Assembly (NCBI GenBank): GCA_025506515.1
Contig: CM046457.1
Location: 38,760,231 to 38,824,230 of the forward strand
DNA: 64,000 bases
Reading direction: 5' to 3'
DNA from: Flaveria trinervia
Taxonomy: Eukaryota > Streptophyta > Magnoliopsida > Asterales > Asteraceae
Below are positions 21,490-33,837 of the stretch, piece after piece (position 1 is the stretch's first letter; each line of letters opens with the position of its first letter). The notes under the pieces were generated by a model. It was not told where the DNA came from. It saw only the letters and a program-made list of their open reading frames with translations, and searched no databases. The translations under genes were made by a program, and so were the position numbers.

Positions 21490-22377
21490 AATGTTAGGAT
21501 CAGTGATCTACGTTGATTGATTAGGAGTATTGCAGCAGAAATCGAACAATGAATTTAGACAATTCACAAGAATACAGTTGATATTCAAAGTAAGAACAAG
21601 ATTATAGAAAGAATATGCAAATCAAATATTTCATTCAATACGCGCTTTCGTGGTGGCAAAATGTCACACTTACAATCAGGTCAATCCCCTTATATAGGAA
21701 TGTCGTGGTGGAGCATTCCTTATATAGGAGATGTGATGTCTGCTGATGTCATTTGATAGTGACATCTAACAGAATTATTCAAACTACTGAAAGTTAACAT
21801 AACTACTGAAGATGTCAAAACAGCTGACATCTTCTTACAAAAATACTAAGTGTTAACTGTCACTACAACTACTGAAAAGAAACTACTGAAACTACAACGA
21901 CTGAAGAACATGCTCTTCAGTCGTTTTTACAATACTAAAACAAAAGAAAAGTACTGAAAGGAAACCATCACAACAACTGAAGAATGCTTCTTCAGCTGTT
22001 GTAACAAGCTTTGAAGGCTTGAGTACTTGTACTTGAACTTCAGCTGTTGTCATCAGCTCATGTCTTCAGTTTTTGTACTTCATCTGTTGATCTTCAGTAC
22101 TTTGTTCTTTAGTTGTTGATCTTCAGACTTTGGTCTTCAGCTGTTGAAGTCTTTAGTACTTTAGTCTTCAGCTGTTGAAGTCTTCAGTACTTTAGTCCTC
22201 GGCTGTTGATCTTCAGACTTTGGTCTTCAGCTGTTGAAGTCTTCAGTACTTTAGTCTTCAGCTGTTGAAGTCTGCAGACTTTTTCAAAATAGATGATCGA
22301 GTCTTCAGCAGTTGTTGTGATGTCTGTAGGACTTAGAGGTTTTTCTGATCAGGCTCATTGGTTCTTTTGGTCCAACA
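21490..22377 (-). repeat. 3' LTR of Sirevirus B
   Basis: Minus-strand ends TGTTGGACC and CTGATCCTAACA. Two TATA boxes in tandem (CCTATATAAGG) lie at 21688-21699 and 21718-21729. Upstream of them, to 22320, is a dense cluster of words built on CAGCTGTTGAAG, AACTACTGAAG and CTTCAGTACTTTAG. The 5' LTR lacks about 59 bp of this cluster, so it differs by one repeat unit. Confidence 0.9.
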
Positions 22378-22392
22378 AACTCCCCCTGAACC
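22378..22392 (-). other. Polypurine tract of Sirevirus B
   Basis: The minus strand reads GGTTCAGGGGGAGTT just before the 3' LTR TGTTGGACC. It matches the GGGGGAG cores of elements A and C. Confidence 0.8.
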
Positions 22393-25300
22393 AATGCAGC
22401 CAAAAGCTCTAAACTTATTGAAGATGTCCCACTTATTATGGCAGAGAGATTTGGTCTTTTTGTCTTCTAGATCAGCTCAGAAGTGACCCATATAAGCACA
22501 GGCCTGGGAAGAAGTCTCAATGATCTGTTTGGCAAAGGATGAATGGGAACTCTGTCTTGGGGAACTGGACACAAAGCTGTTACCCCATCCATGAGATCTA
22601 CTTCCAACAATGAGTCTGTATGACTCCCTGTATAGGCCTCAAGAAAGGTTATCTGTTCCTCCATGGTAAGTTCTTCAGCTCCTCCTTCAAAAGTGATTCT
22701 GGCCCATAATATTCAGATAGGTATTTGACCTGTTTCCCTTTTTGAGTTCCACAGTTGTTATTACTCTATAAGCAAATTCATTAGGGTGATTACCCTCTAA
22801 AAACAACTGGAGCTCATTCTTATTGGACTTCCTCAAGCCTCTTATATACTAACCCCTTTTCACACCATTTTATTTTCCAGCATCTTCTATGGGGTCAAGT
22901 TAGCTTTGTAGGCTTTCTTGAAGTCATCTAGGATTTCCCAGGGTGATACTACAAAGACCAGTGAGATCACTTCATCTACAATCTTCTTCACCTGGCCAAT
23001 GTATCTCTGTGGAATGTTTTTCTTGTGAATCCTATGAGACACCTCGGATCAGGCCAAATCCTCACTCTCTCCTTTTGATATTGAAATGTTTTTTTAAGAG
23101 TGTATAATCTTAGAGCATGCTTCTTTCTGTTGATGATTGAAGATGTGGCAGCATATGCTTTGTCAACCCTCCTCAACAATTCCTCATCATGTTGTTTGTG
23201 AAGCTCTTCTTCTTCTAGCTTCACTTTCACAATTTGTCTTTGAGTTTCAGGAGTAATTGTTGGAGAGTGACTTGTGGCCTTCGGCAACTGTATAACAGCT
23301 GAGAGTGGCAGCCTATCTTCATCTTCATCATTATCTTCATCATCTTCTTCTAGCCTCAGTACCATTCTCTTCCTCTTCTGGGGTACTTCATCGGCTACTG
23401 GTTTTGAGGTAGAGGAGTGGTTTGGTGGTTGTGGTTGTGATGGTTTTGGTGTGGGAATGTTGACAGGCTGTTCTAGCATTCTGGATGTGAGGTCGGCTTT
23501 AGATTGCTTGACTAGTTCAGTCCTGCTCCCAGCACCAGCTTCGTTTAAGGCTTCAATAACCAATCCTTTGTGTATACTTCAGACGAACAGATCTTGGTGG
23601 TTATTGCCAAGATGCTGTCCCTGGACCATGCCTTGATCTCAATCAATGATCTACCCAGATATTTGCTATGAACCTGATCATGATCTCTAACCTTTCCTTT
23701 CCAACACATCATAACTTGCCCATCTAGCTTGGATTTCTTCAATCTCTAGTCTTCTGATTTCTGAGTCAAGTTTTTCAGTGTCGTCGCCTTGCCTAAACAA
23801 CTGATCAATGATGTTATCCATTGATCGGCTGTGTTCAGCATCAGCCTTCTTCACCATTGTCTCCAAGTCAGTCTCCTTCTCATCTTTCCTTTTCTTGTAT
23901 GTGACATGAAAGTCTTTAGTACTTCCAGTCACTTTCTCCATGTCAGCATCCTTCACCTTCTCCTTTTCAGTTTCTTTCCTATCTGCATCCTCTTTCTTTT
24001 TGCTTTCACTGACTGAATCTCCCCCTTTTGGTTGCATTGGTTGTAAGGGTTTGATTGTCAGAAAGCCTTTTGCTCACAGCATCCTCTATCATGGGTTGTA
24101 TAACTGAGGGAAGCCTCTCATCAAGGGTTTTAAGGACCATATCAGTGATAGTTGATGTGATGAGAGGTAAGGAATGTTGAAAGATAGCCTATTTGCTCAG
24201 GGGGGTTCTGTCCCTGAGAAATAGTGCTAGAAGCAGAGGCAGGTGGCTGAGTGTTTTGGAGTGGCTCAGTGTATGGGAGACCTTCAGAGGAAGGTGCCAT
24301 CTGTGTTTGTGAGGGGTAGATGGTCTTTGATCCTGAGAAATGTTGGCAAGCAGTTCTTTGAGTCTGCTCACCTCATCCTCGAGGATGGTGTTTTGGGCTA
24401 AAACATCATAAAAGAAGCCCAGGTCATCATCAGTGTTTACTGAATCACCTGACCTCCTGATAGAATCAGGATGAACATGCTCTGAGTGTAGATCAGTAGT
24501 AGCATGTGCCCCTTGGTCATGGTACTAGGGACTTCCTGCCTCAGGACCATGTCCTTCATCAGCAGTTGCCTCTGGTAGGTCTTATGAATGTTACCAACTT
24601 CAGCTGATCATATGTGAAGCAGGAGAAGTGGCAGCCTCACCAGAAATTCGAATCTCCGTTTCTACACTGGGAGATTGAATATGGTAACCCTTGTGCTGTG
24701 GGGTGTCAGAAGCACTTTGGTCCTCCCCCTCAATGGTTGAGCTATCCCAGTTGTGATTGGTATCTGGAGAGAGGTGAGGAGTGCAACTGAGTCAGCACTT
24801 TGGCAATTATGATGGTAGGACTTTGGGGGGCGGTTGCAGTGGGAGAGGGTGTGAAGGCAGTATGCACCCGGGATAGTGGTGCGTTTCAATGGCAACCTCC
24901 TCAATTGAGGAAGGTTCCAGATGTATAGGTGCCCCAGAGATGGTTGCTACAGGCTCCTGTTGAGAGAAAACCTGAGCGGTTGAGGGTGAGTGAGTCCGTG
25001 TATCTACTGGGGGTTATGACCAGTAGATATAACCTGCGTTTGTGTTGTAGGGGCATCCTCAGGGGACTCATTTCCTGAGTAGCCTTTTGGCTTTCTTGTG
25101 TTTGGGTTTGGTGGGGACAAAGGATTTGGAGGTGGTGGCTGTGGGTTCCAGCTACGTGGGTTTTCGCAGTTTGGCAGCCAGTTTGAGTGACTGGTCTGAG
25201 TTGTGCCTGGAGTATACTTCAGGCAATACAACCGTGGCAGGGACTCCAAGGCCAACAAGCCCGTCAGCTTTCAGCTGGTTTACTATAATGGCCATTAGGA

Positions 25301-25897
25301 ACCGAGGATATAATATCCATAGGTTAGCTATAGGCTTGGAGGCCATATCCTTGAGTTCAAGAAATAATATTTCAGAAAAATTTAAATGTTGTTGGTCAAG
25401 GATAGAGAATAATATTTGCTGCCACCTCATCGACATTTGATCCCAAGAAGAAGTCTTAGGAGCTAAGAATACATTCACCATATGAAAAATTAGTCGTTCC
25501 GCATCATTGAAATGTTTCTTCAGGATGGTAGAGGCACTAAGGTTACCCTGGTATCCATGTTGGGCAAATGATAGATCAGTGGTGCCCTTTGGATACCCAG
25601 TGGGAAAAGTGGCATCATCCAGTTGTAGGGTTTGTCAAAGGATTTCTGGAGTGATGACCACCAGACGATTGTTGACGAATGACTGGAGAGAGTCGGTGTC
25701 ATTCTCCCCAGTGACGAGGGTGATGTTCATCTAGACTGCTGGAGGGATTCGGCATGAATGGTAGGATTTAGAAGGAAAGCCGTTTTGTATGGAGAGTTGA
25801 TCATTAGATCAATGGCATTGTCAAACTTTGTCCAGAAGGATGATTTGGTAAGGTAAGCAACACAGTTGTGTCGTGGTTTAAGCTTCATGTTCGCCAT
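22393..25897 (-). pseudogene. Sirevirus accessory (third) ORF, copy B, broken
   Basis: The ATG at 25897 opens MANMKLKPRHNCVAYLTKSS, preceded by a core-promoter-like stretch. The N-terminal region runs to LNPTIHAESLQQ. A shifted frame continues with VVITPEIL and TLQLDDATFP, then FLAPKTSSWDQM and LWILYPRFLMAII (25250-25430), the YPRF domain shared with A, C and D. A Pro-rich linker (about 25060-25150), a Lys/Glu-rich predicted coil (23690-24037), and a P/S-rich then acidic stretch (RLEEDDEDNDEDED, about 23340) follow. The C-terminal third matches A and C poorly. No membrane segment or enzyme motif was seen. Many stops and shifts. Placed between RNase H and the 3' LTR. Function unknown. Confidence 0.7.
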
Positions 25898-25963
25898 TGA
25901 TTTGAGAGAGGGTTCTGAGTTTTTGAACGTTAGGTTTGAGATGATGAAGCTCTGTAAGACAAG

Positions 25964-25990
25964 GTATTTACAGGGTATGGGTTATAAAGC
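25964..25990 (-). promoter_or_regulatory. Core-promoter-like stretch before accessory ORF B
   Basis: The minus strand reads CTTTATAA (25983-25990), then TGTAAATACC (25964-25973), 67-94 bp upstream of the ATG. An acceptor-like CTTGTCTTACAG follows (25954-25965). Either a TATA-driven start or a splice acceptor could serve the ORF. Neither is shown. Confidence 0.4.
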
Positions 25991-26640
25991 AACTGAAAGG
26001 TTTGGTATGAGTCATCAGAAGTTTTAAGCGACTGATGACGTGGTATTAACCTTCAGAGTTGAAACAACTGAAGTCTTGGTTGTAGGCATCCGTAGTTATG
26101 AAACTACTGAAGACCATGGTTTTAGCTTCAGATGTTTGAAACAGCTGACGGTGGTGTTAGTCATCAGTAGTTGTGAAACTACTGAAGACATGGTTTTGTC
26201 ATCAGTTGTTGTAAACAGCTGACGACGTGGTATTAGTCATCAGTAGTTGTGGAACTACTGAAGACATGGTTTTGTCATCAGTTGTTGTAACAGCTGACGA
26301 CGTGGTATTAGTCATCAGTAGTTGTGAACTACTGAAGATGTGGTTTTGTCATCAGTTGTTTAAGATGAAGAAGCAGTTTTAGAAACAAGTGAAGAGAAAT
26401 TCTCATCAGTAGTTTTCGTCAATTCATAGCTTTTAGCTGTTTCATATTGTCCTCAACACTTACTCATCAGTCTTTTTGGCTGTTTTTCAGTTGTTTCATA
26501 GGACGTTAGTACTTCTGTTTGTACTTATATCAGTAGTTATGACTGTATCAGTTCTTGTAACAGAATCAGTACTTATTGTGATATGGTTACAGATGATCGT
26601 CAGTACTTATCACTTATTCTAGCTGCAGCATACCAAGCCT
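25991..26640 (-). repeat. Spacer of Sirevirus B with 75-bp tandem hairpin repeats
   Basis: There is no ORF between the RNase H end and the accessory ORF. From about 26163 a unit of about 75 bp repeats 2.7 times. Each unit holds CAGTAGTT...AACTACTG and CATCAGTTGTT...AACAGCTGACG hairpins. Diverged units extend left to 26000 and single words right to 26600. The same words fill the U3 part of this element's own LTRs. Confidence 0.8.
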
Positions 26641-26645
26641 TAACA

Positions 26646-28340
26646 CTAGGTTTTGGAAAGTTGAACTATCCAAAGTCTTAGTAAAAATGTCTGCAAGCTC
26701 ATCAGCACTAGGCACAAACTTTGGTCAATCAGACCTTTTTCAAAACAGTCCCTAATAAAATGATGTCTGATCTCTATATGTTTGGTCCTAGAGTGCTGGA
26801 CAGGATTCTTGACAATGCAAAGAGCTGAAGCACTATCCATTAATAATGGAGTCTTAGTCTCTGTAATGCCATAATCCAAAAGTTGGTTCTGAAGCCAGAG
26901 TACCTGAGAAGTAAGCTTGCAGCAGCAATGTACTCTGCTTCAGCAGTGGATGTAGCAACAGATGTTTGTTCTTACTCTGCCAAGAAATCAAACAGTTGCC
27001 TAGGAATTGACATCCACCAGAGGTTGACTTTCTGGTTAACCTACACCCTACATAGTCACTATCAAAAAAGCAACCAATTTGCAAGAGTGTCTAGTGGAAT
27101 ACCATAAACCTAGAGATTGTGTACCTTGCAGATATCTAAAGATCCGTTTGACTGCAATCAAGTGAGACTCTTTAGGAGCAGCCTGAAATCTAGCACAACA
27201 CACGTTGCAAACATAATATCTGGTCTAGAAGCTGTTAAGTACATCAAGGACCCAATCATACATCTGTAAAGTGTTTATCAACAGCTTTACCTTTCTGATC
27301 TGCATCCAGTTGTGTGGTGTTCACATAGGAGTAGAACAGGGCTTACAATTTTGTAAATCAAACTTATTCAAAAGATCTTTGTATATTTAGACTGATGAAT
27401 GAAAGTCCCATCAGCCTTTGTTTGATTTGCAATCCTAGAAAGAACTGTAATTCTCCATTGCACTCATTTCAAACTTGTTATGCATTAATTGATAAGTCAT
27501 CACACAACTGGGGATCAGAGGATGCAAAAATATATCATCAACATAAATTTGAACAAGTAGCTTATGCTGATCCACCTTCTTAATGAATAAGTTTTATCTA
27601 TGGAGCCTCTAGTGAATTATTTTGAAGAAGAAAATTTGATAATGTCTCATACCCGCTCTAGGAGCTTGGTTTTTTCAACCCATAAGAGCCTTATCAAGCT
27701 TGTATACCCAGTCTGGATGTTTATTATCCTCAAACCTGGTGGTTGACATACATAAACTTCTTCTTTTATTTTACCATATAAAAATGCACTTTTAACATCC
27801 ATTTGAAAAACTTTAAAATTGTGAAATGCAGCATAGGCTAGGAACAATCTAATTGCCTCCAGTCTGGTACAGGGGCAACGGTCTCATCATAATCAATACC
27901 TCCTTCTTGTGAAAACCCCTGAACAACCAGTCTGGCCCTGTTCTTAACAATAAGCCCATTTTCATCTGTTTTGTTCTTAAACACCCATTTAGTGCCTATT
28001 CACACTTACCTGGGGGTAGAGGAACCAATTCCACACTTGCTGTTTCTTGAACTGAAGTAGCTCAAGCTGCATGGCTTCCACCCATCCATTGTCTCTCAAA
28101 GCAACATGATAGTTCTTTGTTCTTGCTGACTGATGAAGAGAGCATAGAAGCACAAGTTAGACAATTGACTTCTGGTTGAGACGCCACATTGATACCACCA
28201 ATGTTTGAGACATGGGGTGATTCTTCAGCTCTTGGTGCACGATAAGATTAGTGCAAGTGTTTGTAGCCGTTCAGCATCAGCAGATGTTGATTCAGATTCT
28301 TGAAACCAAGTATTAGATGGCAAAACACCATGTAGAGGAA
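26646..28340 (-). pseudogene. Sirevirus B reverse transcriptase and RNase H, broken
   Basis: RT: FKVFQMDVKSAFLYGKI near 27800 (first catalytic Asp) and a PGL cluster after it, with stops through 27100-27600. RNase H: FFDSDYVGCRLTRKSTSG near 27060 (first Asp), MDSASALCIVKNP near 26835 (third acidic position) and HSRTKHIEIRHHFIRD near 26780. The second catalytic Glu, in a Y-S-T-E-A-E type motif, is lost to frameshift. Together these enzymes copy element RNA into DNA. The yet-unread stretch 27900-28340 is the variable linker from integrase. Confidence 0.75.
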
Positions 28341-29917
28341 TCAGAAATCTCATCGCATTTGTTGTGGATGGAGCTGCTGAAGGTACAGGAACATCAAGTT
28401 TAGCAGACTCAGGCAGTTGGTCACTGAACTTGAAAAGGTGAGTACTGATATCATCATCATCTTCAGTACCACCAGGTGGAAGACTTGCTGCAGAAGATGA
28501 TTTTCCACATGATCTACAACAGCTGGAGTTTGATAAGGAGCATATTGCAGTATGTCCAGATCAAACAACTCCACAGGGTTTGTGGAATTTTATCCTTAGG
28601 AGGATTCATTGAATTTCACATGCAAGGTTTCTTCAACTATCTTTGTTCTGCAGTTGAAGACTCTGTAAGCCTTGCAAGTGGATGAATATCCTACAAAATA
28701 CCCTGCATCCACCTTAGGATCAAATTTGTGGAGTTGACCCTTTGTGTTGAGAATGAAACAAGGACATCCAAAGGCTCTGAAGAATGAAATCAAAGGAGCC
28801 AAATGATGTAGAGCTTCAATGGAGTCTTCATCAACCTCTGATTTACTAACACTCTATTCTGCACATAGCAAGCTGTATTGATAGCTTCAGCCCAAAAGGT
28901 CAAAGGCAAGCCAGAGTCAGCCAACATGGACCTTGCGGCTTCATTAAAGTCCTGTTCTTTCTCTCCACTACTCCATTTTGTTCTGGAGTCCTTGGGATGC
29001 TAAACTGCCTTTTGATTCCTTTTGAAAGATAAAAGTCATCAAGTGCATGGTTTCTGAATTCAGTACCATTGTCACTCCTTATACACTTGACTGATAGGAA
29101 TACTGCTTCTCAACATACAGCACAAAGTTTATAATCTTCTGAGCAACCTCATCCTTTGAATGTAGAAGAAGTCCATACGAATCTAGAGTAATCATCCACA
29201 ATTACCAGACAGTATTCTTCTTTGCCATGCTCATCACTCTCACAAGGCCCAAATAAATCATGTGCAGTAACTGTAAGCAGGCAATGGACTTAGGTTCTTC
29301 AATGGGAGGGAATGAGACTTTGTGTGCTGTTTCCTTTCAAACAAGCAGTGCAGGCTTCATCACAGTGGAACTCCTTTGTTGATAATCCTCTCACTAAACG
29401 ATTTTGGATCAGCTGGTTCATGTTTTGAGATTAACATGACCTAGCCTTCTATTCCATAGTTTAGATTCCTGAAGAGAGGCTTTGGAGAATAGGCATGGAT
29501 GACCCTTCAAATCAATCTTCTTTGACAAATCCAAGGCATACACTCCTCCAATCCTGTTGGCCTTCAGGAGAGTATGTTCATCCATTACCTTGTCAATCAG
29601 CCTCAGAACTTGGGAAGACAGAATCCTGCAGTTCTGGCTTGTGAAAAGTGCAACATGCCCTTTATCACACATCTGACTGACACTCAGCAGATTGTACTTG
29701 AGCTTCTCCACATGGTTGACATCATCAAACCTGATTTGTCCATTAGACACATATCCTTTCCCAATGATGTAACCTCTGGCCTCATTTCCAAATGAAACAA
29801 ATCCCTTCTTTCCTTGAGAGTAGTCATTATGAAGAGAACTGCTCCCAGTCATATGCATAGATCCTCCACTATCCACATACCAGATGCTCCTTTGGCATGT
29901 TGAAGAACCCTGCATAA
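28341..29917 (-). pseudogene. Sirevirus B protease and integrase, broken
   Basis: The protease block begins WYVDSGGSMHMTGSS near 29890, where the usual D-S-G-A has a Gly after DSG. NLLSVSQMCDKGH and ESKLWNRRLGHVNLKT (GAG-pre-integrase) follow. Integrase core fragments appear at 28960-29250 in several frames: a SDNGTEF-type second Asp near 29070 and an NGVVERKN-type Glu block near 28975. A C-terminal piece, RAFGCPCFILNTKGQLHKFD, lies near 28740. Frameshifts occur every 100-300 bp. Confidence 0.75.
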
Positions 29918-32774
29918 AGAAAACTAGTTAGATTTTGAGACCCAAACCTTTTGGTTTTGGGTCTGTTTTCATCAACAGATGCAACCATAACTTGTTTCTT
30001 ATGATTAACAGCTAAAGGAGGAGATGGTGCTGAAATGGATTCCTTGGATTTGGGCTTGGAATGCCTTTTTAGTGATTTGATCACAGGTGCATCTAATTGG
30101 TTAACTCTCCCCAACAAATGCTGAACCATCATAACAAGTTGTGTCTGATTTGTAGCCAAAGCTTTCAGCTGTTGTGACATATCAGTACTTGTGTTTGATG
30201 AGTTCCTGTGATCCACCATTTCCTCCTTAAAATTACAGACTTAGTCTGATGTTTATCATGAGGAGCACCATCAGCTATTTTGTGATTAACCTTATCCTTC
30301 TTTTTGAATTGGTTGAGGCTTGGGTTTATCACAATGAAATGATTGCGGTACAAACTGGTCTCAAACTCAGTTTTCATTTCATTCATCTGGATTTTAATGA
30401 GCTTCTCTGTTGAGTTTGGAACCCTTTCTGTACCAACATTCATCAGAAAGATGATTGAATTTACCACATATTTCACATGGCTTATTCTTCATCTTGGATT
30501 GATCAACTGCTGATGAGGAAACTACTGAAGGTGTGCTCTTTAGTACTTTCCTCCTTTCAGTAATTTTGTTCAGTACTGAAGAATCTGTAACAACTAAGAA
30601 TGTTCTTCAGCTGTTTATTATCAGTAGTTGTTAATCCATTTATTTCAGCTGATTTGAAATGCTTTTCAGTTGTTGTAACTTGCCCTTCAGTACTTAAGTT
30701 ACTTTGAGGGACAACATCTGAAATACTCAGCTTCATGTGCTTATCAGTAGTTAACCCATCAGCCATTGACTTGCTGAGGTATCAACCCCTATTTCATCTT
30801 ATGATTTTGGAAGATCACTTGTGAATGATGCACATGATAATGTGGTTGGAGATTGCTTTCACTTTCAGATTTTACTATTGTTTTGGAGTAAAATCTGTTG
30901 GAGGTGCAATATGGTTATAACCAATTCCAAACTTCACATTCGAAGCAGATTGCTTACTGAGCAGCATTTCAAATCCCTGCAAGATGACACCCAGCGGTCA
31001 CACTCAACTTGGGTAACTGCAAGTTTTTCTTTGAGTTCCTTATGGTTCTCAAGAATGACCTCTAGCTTAGCCTTTTCATCATTTAATTGGCATTTAAGCT
31101 TATAAATCTCATCATCTTTGTCCTTAAGGACAGACTCGTATTCAGCTTTTCTTTTGGAAATAGTTTGCTCATGCTCTAGATTTTGATTAATTACAGCTAC
31201 ATTTGCTTCTCTAATAGAGACAAATGCATCTATGCAAGATTCAGAACAAAGCTTGGCCTTAGCCTCAGAAGATACCTGGGTTATCTGTGAAGAAGATGCA
31301 TTGGAGCATGAACCCTCAGTAGATTCCAGGGCCATGAGAGCTAGATTCCAAAAGATGTTTACCCACCATGTTGACCATCACCGTAAATAATTGCTCAGTA
31401 CCAGAGAGATCATCTGGTAAACTGCTCCAGTCAATATTACCATGGGGAGAATGTGATGAGGTTGTGAATGAGATGGTAGAGGCTCAGGTAATGCTTGTTG
31501 TTGTTGTGTAGTAGGAACTTGAACTGGATTTGGCTGAGGCATGTAATAGCAGGGATACGGATATGACATTGGACCCTGAGGGACAAGATATGCAGGTGAA
31601 ACAGGTTGTGAATGATGACCAGAACTAGCAGATTGTTGCCCCCTGTTTTGTGGACTAGTGCTTGGAAAAGTCACAAAGGGTGCAGAGGAGTTAGATCCAG
31701 ATGATCTACACTCTCTTGCAAAGTGTCCAAGCCTTTGGCATTTGTGACACCTCAACTTACTCTTGTCAAAACCAACTTTGGTTTTGCCAGAGAGTCCTGG
31801 AAATTTCCTACCAGTCCTCTTGTAGAACTTCTGAGATCTGATATTAATTAAGGCCATTTGGCTAAGAATATCCATCTCTTCTAGATCATCATCAGCTATT
31901 CCTTCTAAATCATCCATGATAAAACATAAATTGTCACTATTACAGCCTGAGTGACTATCAACACCAACAAATGCATGATCTGAACTGTTTGAAGAGAAAT
32001 CTTTATGCTCATCGTAATTACTTTCAGATGCAGCATATTCTGACTCATGACCAACCAAGGTAGTGTTCCCTGGTACAAAGTCATCAGTGAGCTTTCCTGA
32101 TGATGCCAGTTTCCTTTTCAGCTCTGTCTCTCTTTCAAATGTAAGCAGTTTCCCATGAAGTTGGGTGAGAGATAGTTTATCCAGATTTGCACTGGAGCGT
32201 AGGACAATAGTGTATGTGTCCCATCTCTCAGGCAGTGATCTAAGGAATCTGTTGTTCATCTGGCTATTGGTATATTCATGTTTGACCATTTTTAGCTCAG
32301 AGATCAAACATGAAAAACCCTCAAACTGTTGAGTCAGTGTCTCACCTTCCTATGAGAGAAGGTTTCATATTGTTGGGCAAGGATTTCTCTGCTGTTTGCT
32401 AAGACCTCATCAGTTCCACTGAATTGTTCCTTCAGTGCGTTCCAGAGGTCATGAGCAGTTTCATGATGCATAAGCCCTGAATAGATTTCATTCGGCAGTG
32501 CCATGGCCAGAATTCCATGGGCTTAGCATCAATCTCAAACAGTTTCCGATCTTCATATGAGTATTGTTCCTTCTTCTTCGGAATGATTGATTGGTTTCCG
32601 GATTGTTCACCATAGGCTTATGTGGACCACGTACCACTGATCCCAACAACCTGAACTGTTAACAGACAGGTGATGAAGCATTCTTCGTTGCCATATGTTA
32701 TACTCAGTCCTAACCAACATCGGAGGCTTGGTTGAGGAACCGGTATTGTGAGGGTCATTAGAAGGAGTAGTCAT
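29918..32774 (-). pseudogene. Sirevirus B Gag with coiled-coil extension, broken
   Basis: The ATG at 32774 starts MTTPSNDPHNTGS. The Gag body has SLPERWDTYTIVLRSSANL (about 32210), an Asp/Ser-rich stretch, zinc knuckle CHKCQRLGHFAREC (31710-31750), and a Pro/Gln-rich tail. Next comes an extension with a heptad-rich stretch (KDKDDEIYKLKCQLNDEK, about 31100), then a second knuckle, CEICGKFNHLSDEC (30430-30475). The coiled coil after the first knuckle is a Sirevirus trait. Several stops and frameshifts. The final part, 29918-30220, contains a basic Ser/Lys-rich linker to the protease. Confidence 0.8.
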
Positions 32775-32988
32775 TCTCAGATTCAACCAAAATCAATTAA
32801 GTTTTAATAGATTTAGAACAAAACACAACAGACCAAATTGAACCGAGAGAAAACAGAAAGCAATAAAATGAAAGTAGCAGAAATTCAATTTAACTATAAC
32901 CAATTCTTGCAAATATGCCAATGCAATCAAATGCAGATATCGATTAGCAGTTTCAATGATCAATTGTTAGATCGATCAATGATGAACT

Positions 32989-33001
32989 GGCTTTGATACC
33001 A
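32989..33001 (-). other. Primer-binding site of Sirevirus B
   Basis: The minus strand reads TGGTATCAAAGCC, the initiator tRNA-Met match with one change, two bases after the 5' LTR. The 230-bp leader between it and the gag ATG shows nothing else notable. Confidence 0.85.
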
Positions 33002-33003
33002 AT

Positions 33004-33832
33004 TGTTAGGATCAGTGATCTACGTTTGATTGATTAGGGAGTATTGCAGCGGAAATCAAACAATGAATTTAGACAATTCACAAGAATACAGTTGATATTC
33101 AAAGTATGAACAAACGATTATAGAAAGAATTCTGCAAATCAAACATTCATTCAATACGCGCTTTCGTGGTGGAAAAATGTCACACTTACAATCAGGTCAA
33201 TCATCCCTTATATAGGAATGTGGTGGTGGAGCATCCTTATATAGGAGATGTGACGTCTGCTGATGTCGTTTGATAGTGACATCTACAGAATTATTCAAAC
33301 TACTGAAAGTTAACACAACTACTGAAGATGTCAAAACAGCTGACATCTTCTTACAAAAATACTAAGTGTTAACTGTCACTACAACTACTGAAAAGAAACT
33401 ACTGAAACTACAACGACTGAAGAACATGCTCTTTAATCGTTTTACAAATACTGAAACAAAAGAAAACTACTGAAAGGAAACCATCACAACAACTGAAGAA
33501 TGCTTCTTCATCTGTTGTAACAAGCTCTGAAGGCTTCAGTACTTGTACTTGAACTTCAGCTGTTGTCATCAGCTGATGTCTTCAGTCTTTGTACTTCAGC
33601 TGTTGATCTTCAGTACTTTGTTCTTCAGCTGTTGATCTTCAGACTTTGGTCTTCAGCTGTTGAAGTCTTCAGTACTTTAGTCTTCAGCTGTTGAAGTCTT
33701 CAGTACTTTAGTCTTCAGCTGTGAAGTCTGCAGACTTTGTCAAAACAGCTGATCGAGTCTTCAGCAGTTGTTGTGATGTCTGTAGGACTTAGAGGTTTTT
33801 CTGATTAGGCTCATTGGTTCTTTTGGTCCACA
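33004..33832 (-). repeat. 5' LTR of Sirevirus B
   Basis: Colinear with 21490-22377 apart from one missing tandem unit and scattered changes. TATA pair at about 33206-33217 and 33236-33246. Ends CCACA on the plus strand (one A lost from CCAACA), followed by the target duplication TATAA. Confidence 0.9.
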
Positions 33833-33837
33833 TATAA

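Larger units (their letters stand above)
21490..33832 (-). mobile_element. Sirevirus B, near-complete but degenerate
   Basis: LTRs of 888 and 829 bp bound the element, with a perfect 5-bp target duplication TATAA at 21485-21489 and 33833-33837. Minus-strand order: primer site, gag with zinc knuckles and a coiled coil, protease, integrase, RT, RNase H, palindromic spacer, accessory ORF, polypurine tract. Gag coiled coil plus an extra ORF after pol is the Sirevirus arrangement. It is inserted in G1 gag and is the youngest layer of the nest. Confidence 0.9.

Noticed and set aside
20528..21520. Plus-strand Ser/Pro-rich frames near the G1 protease
   Set aside because: They are shadows of the minus-strand Gag-protease frame, which has zinc knuckles and DSGA.
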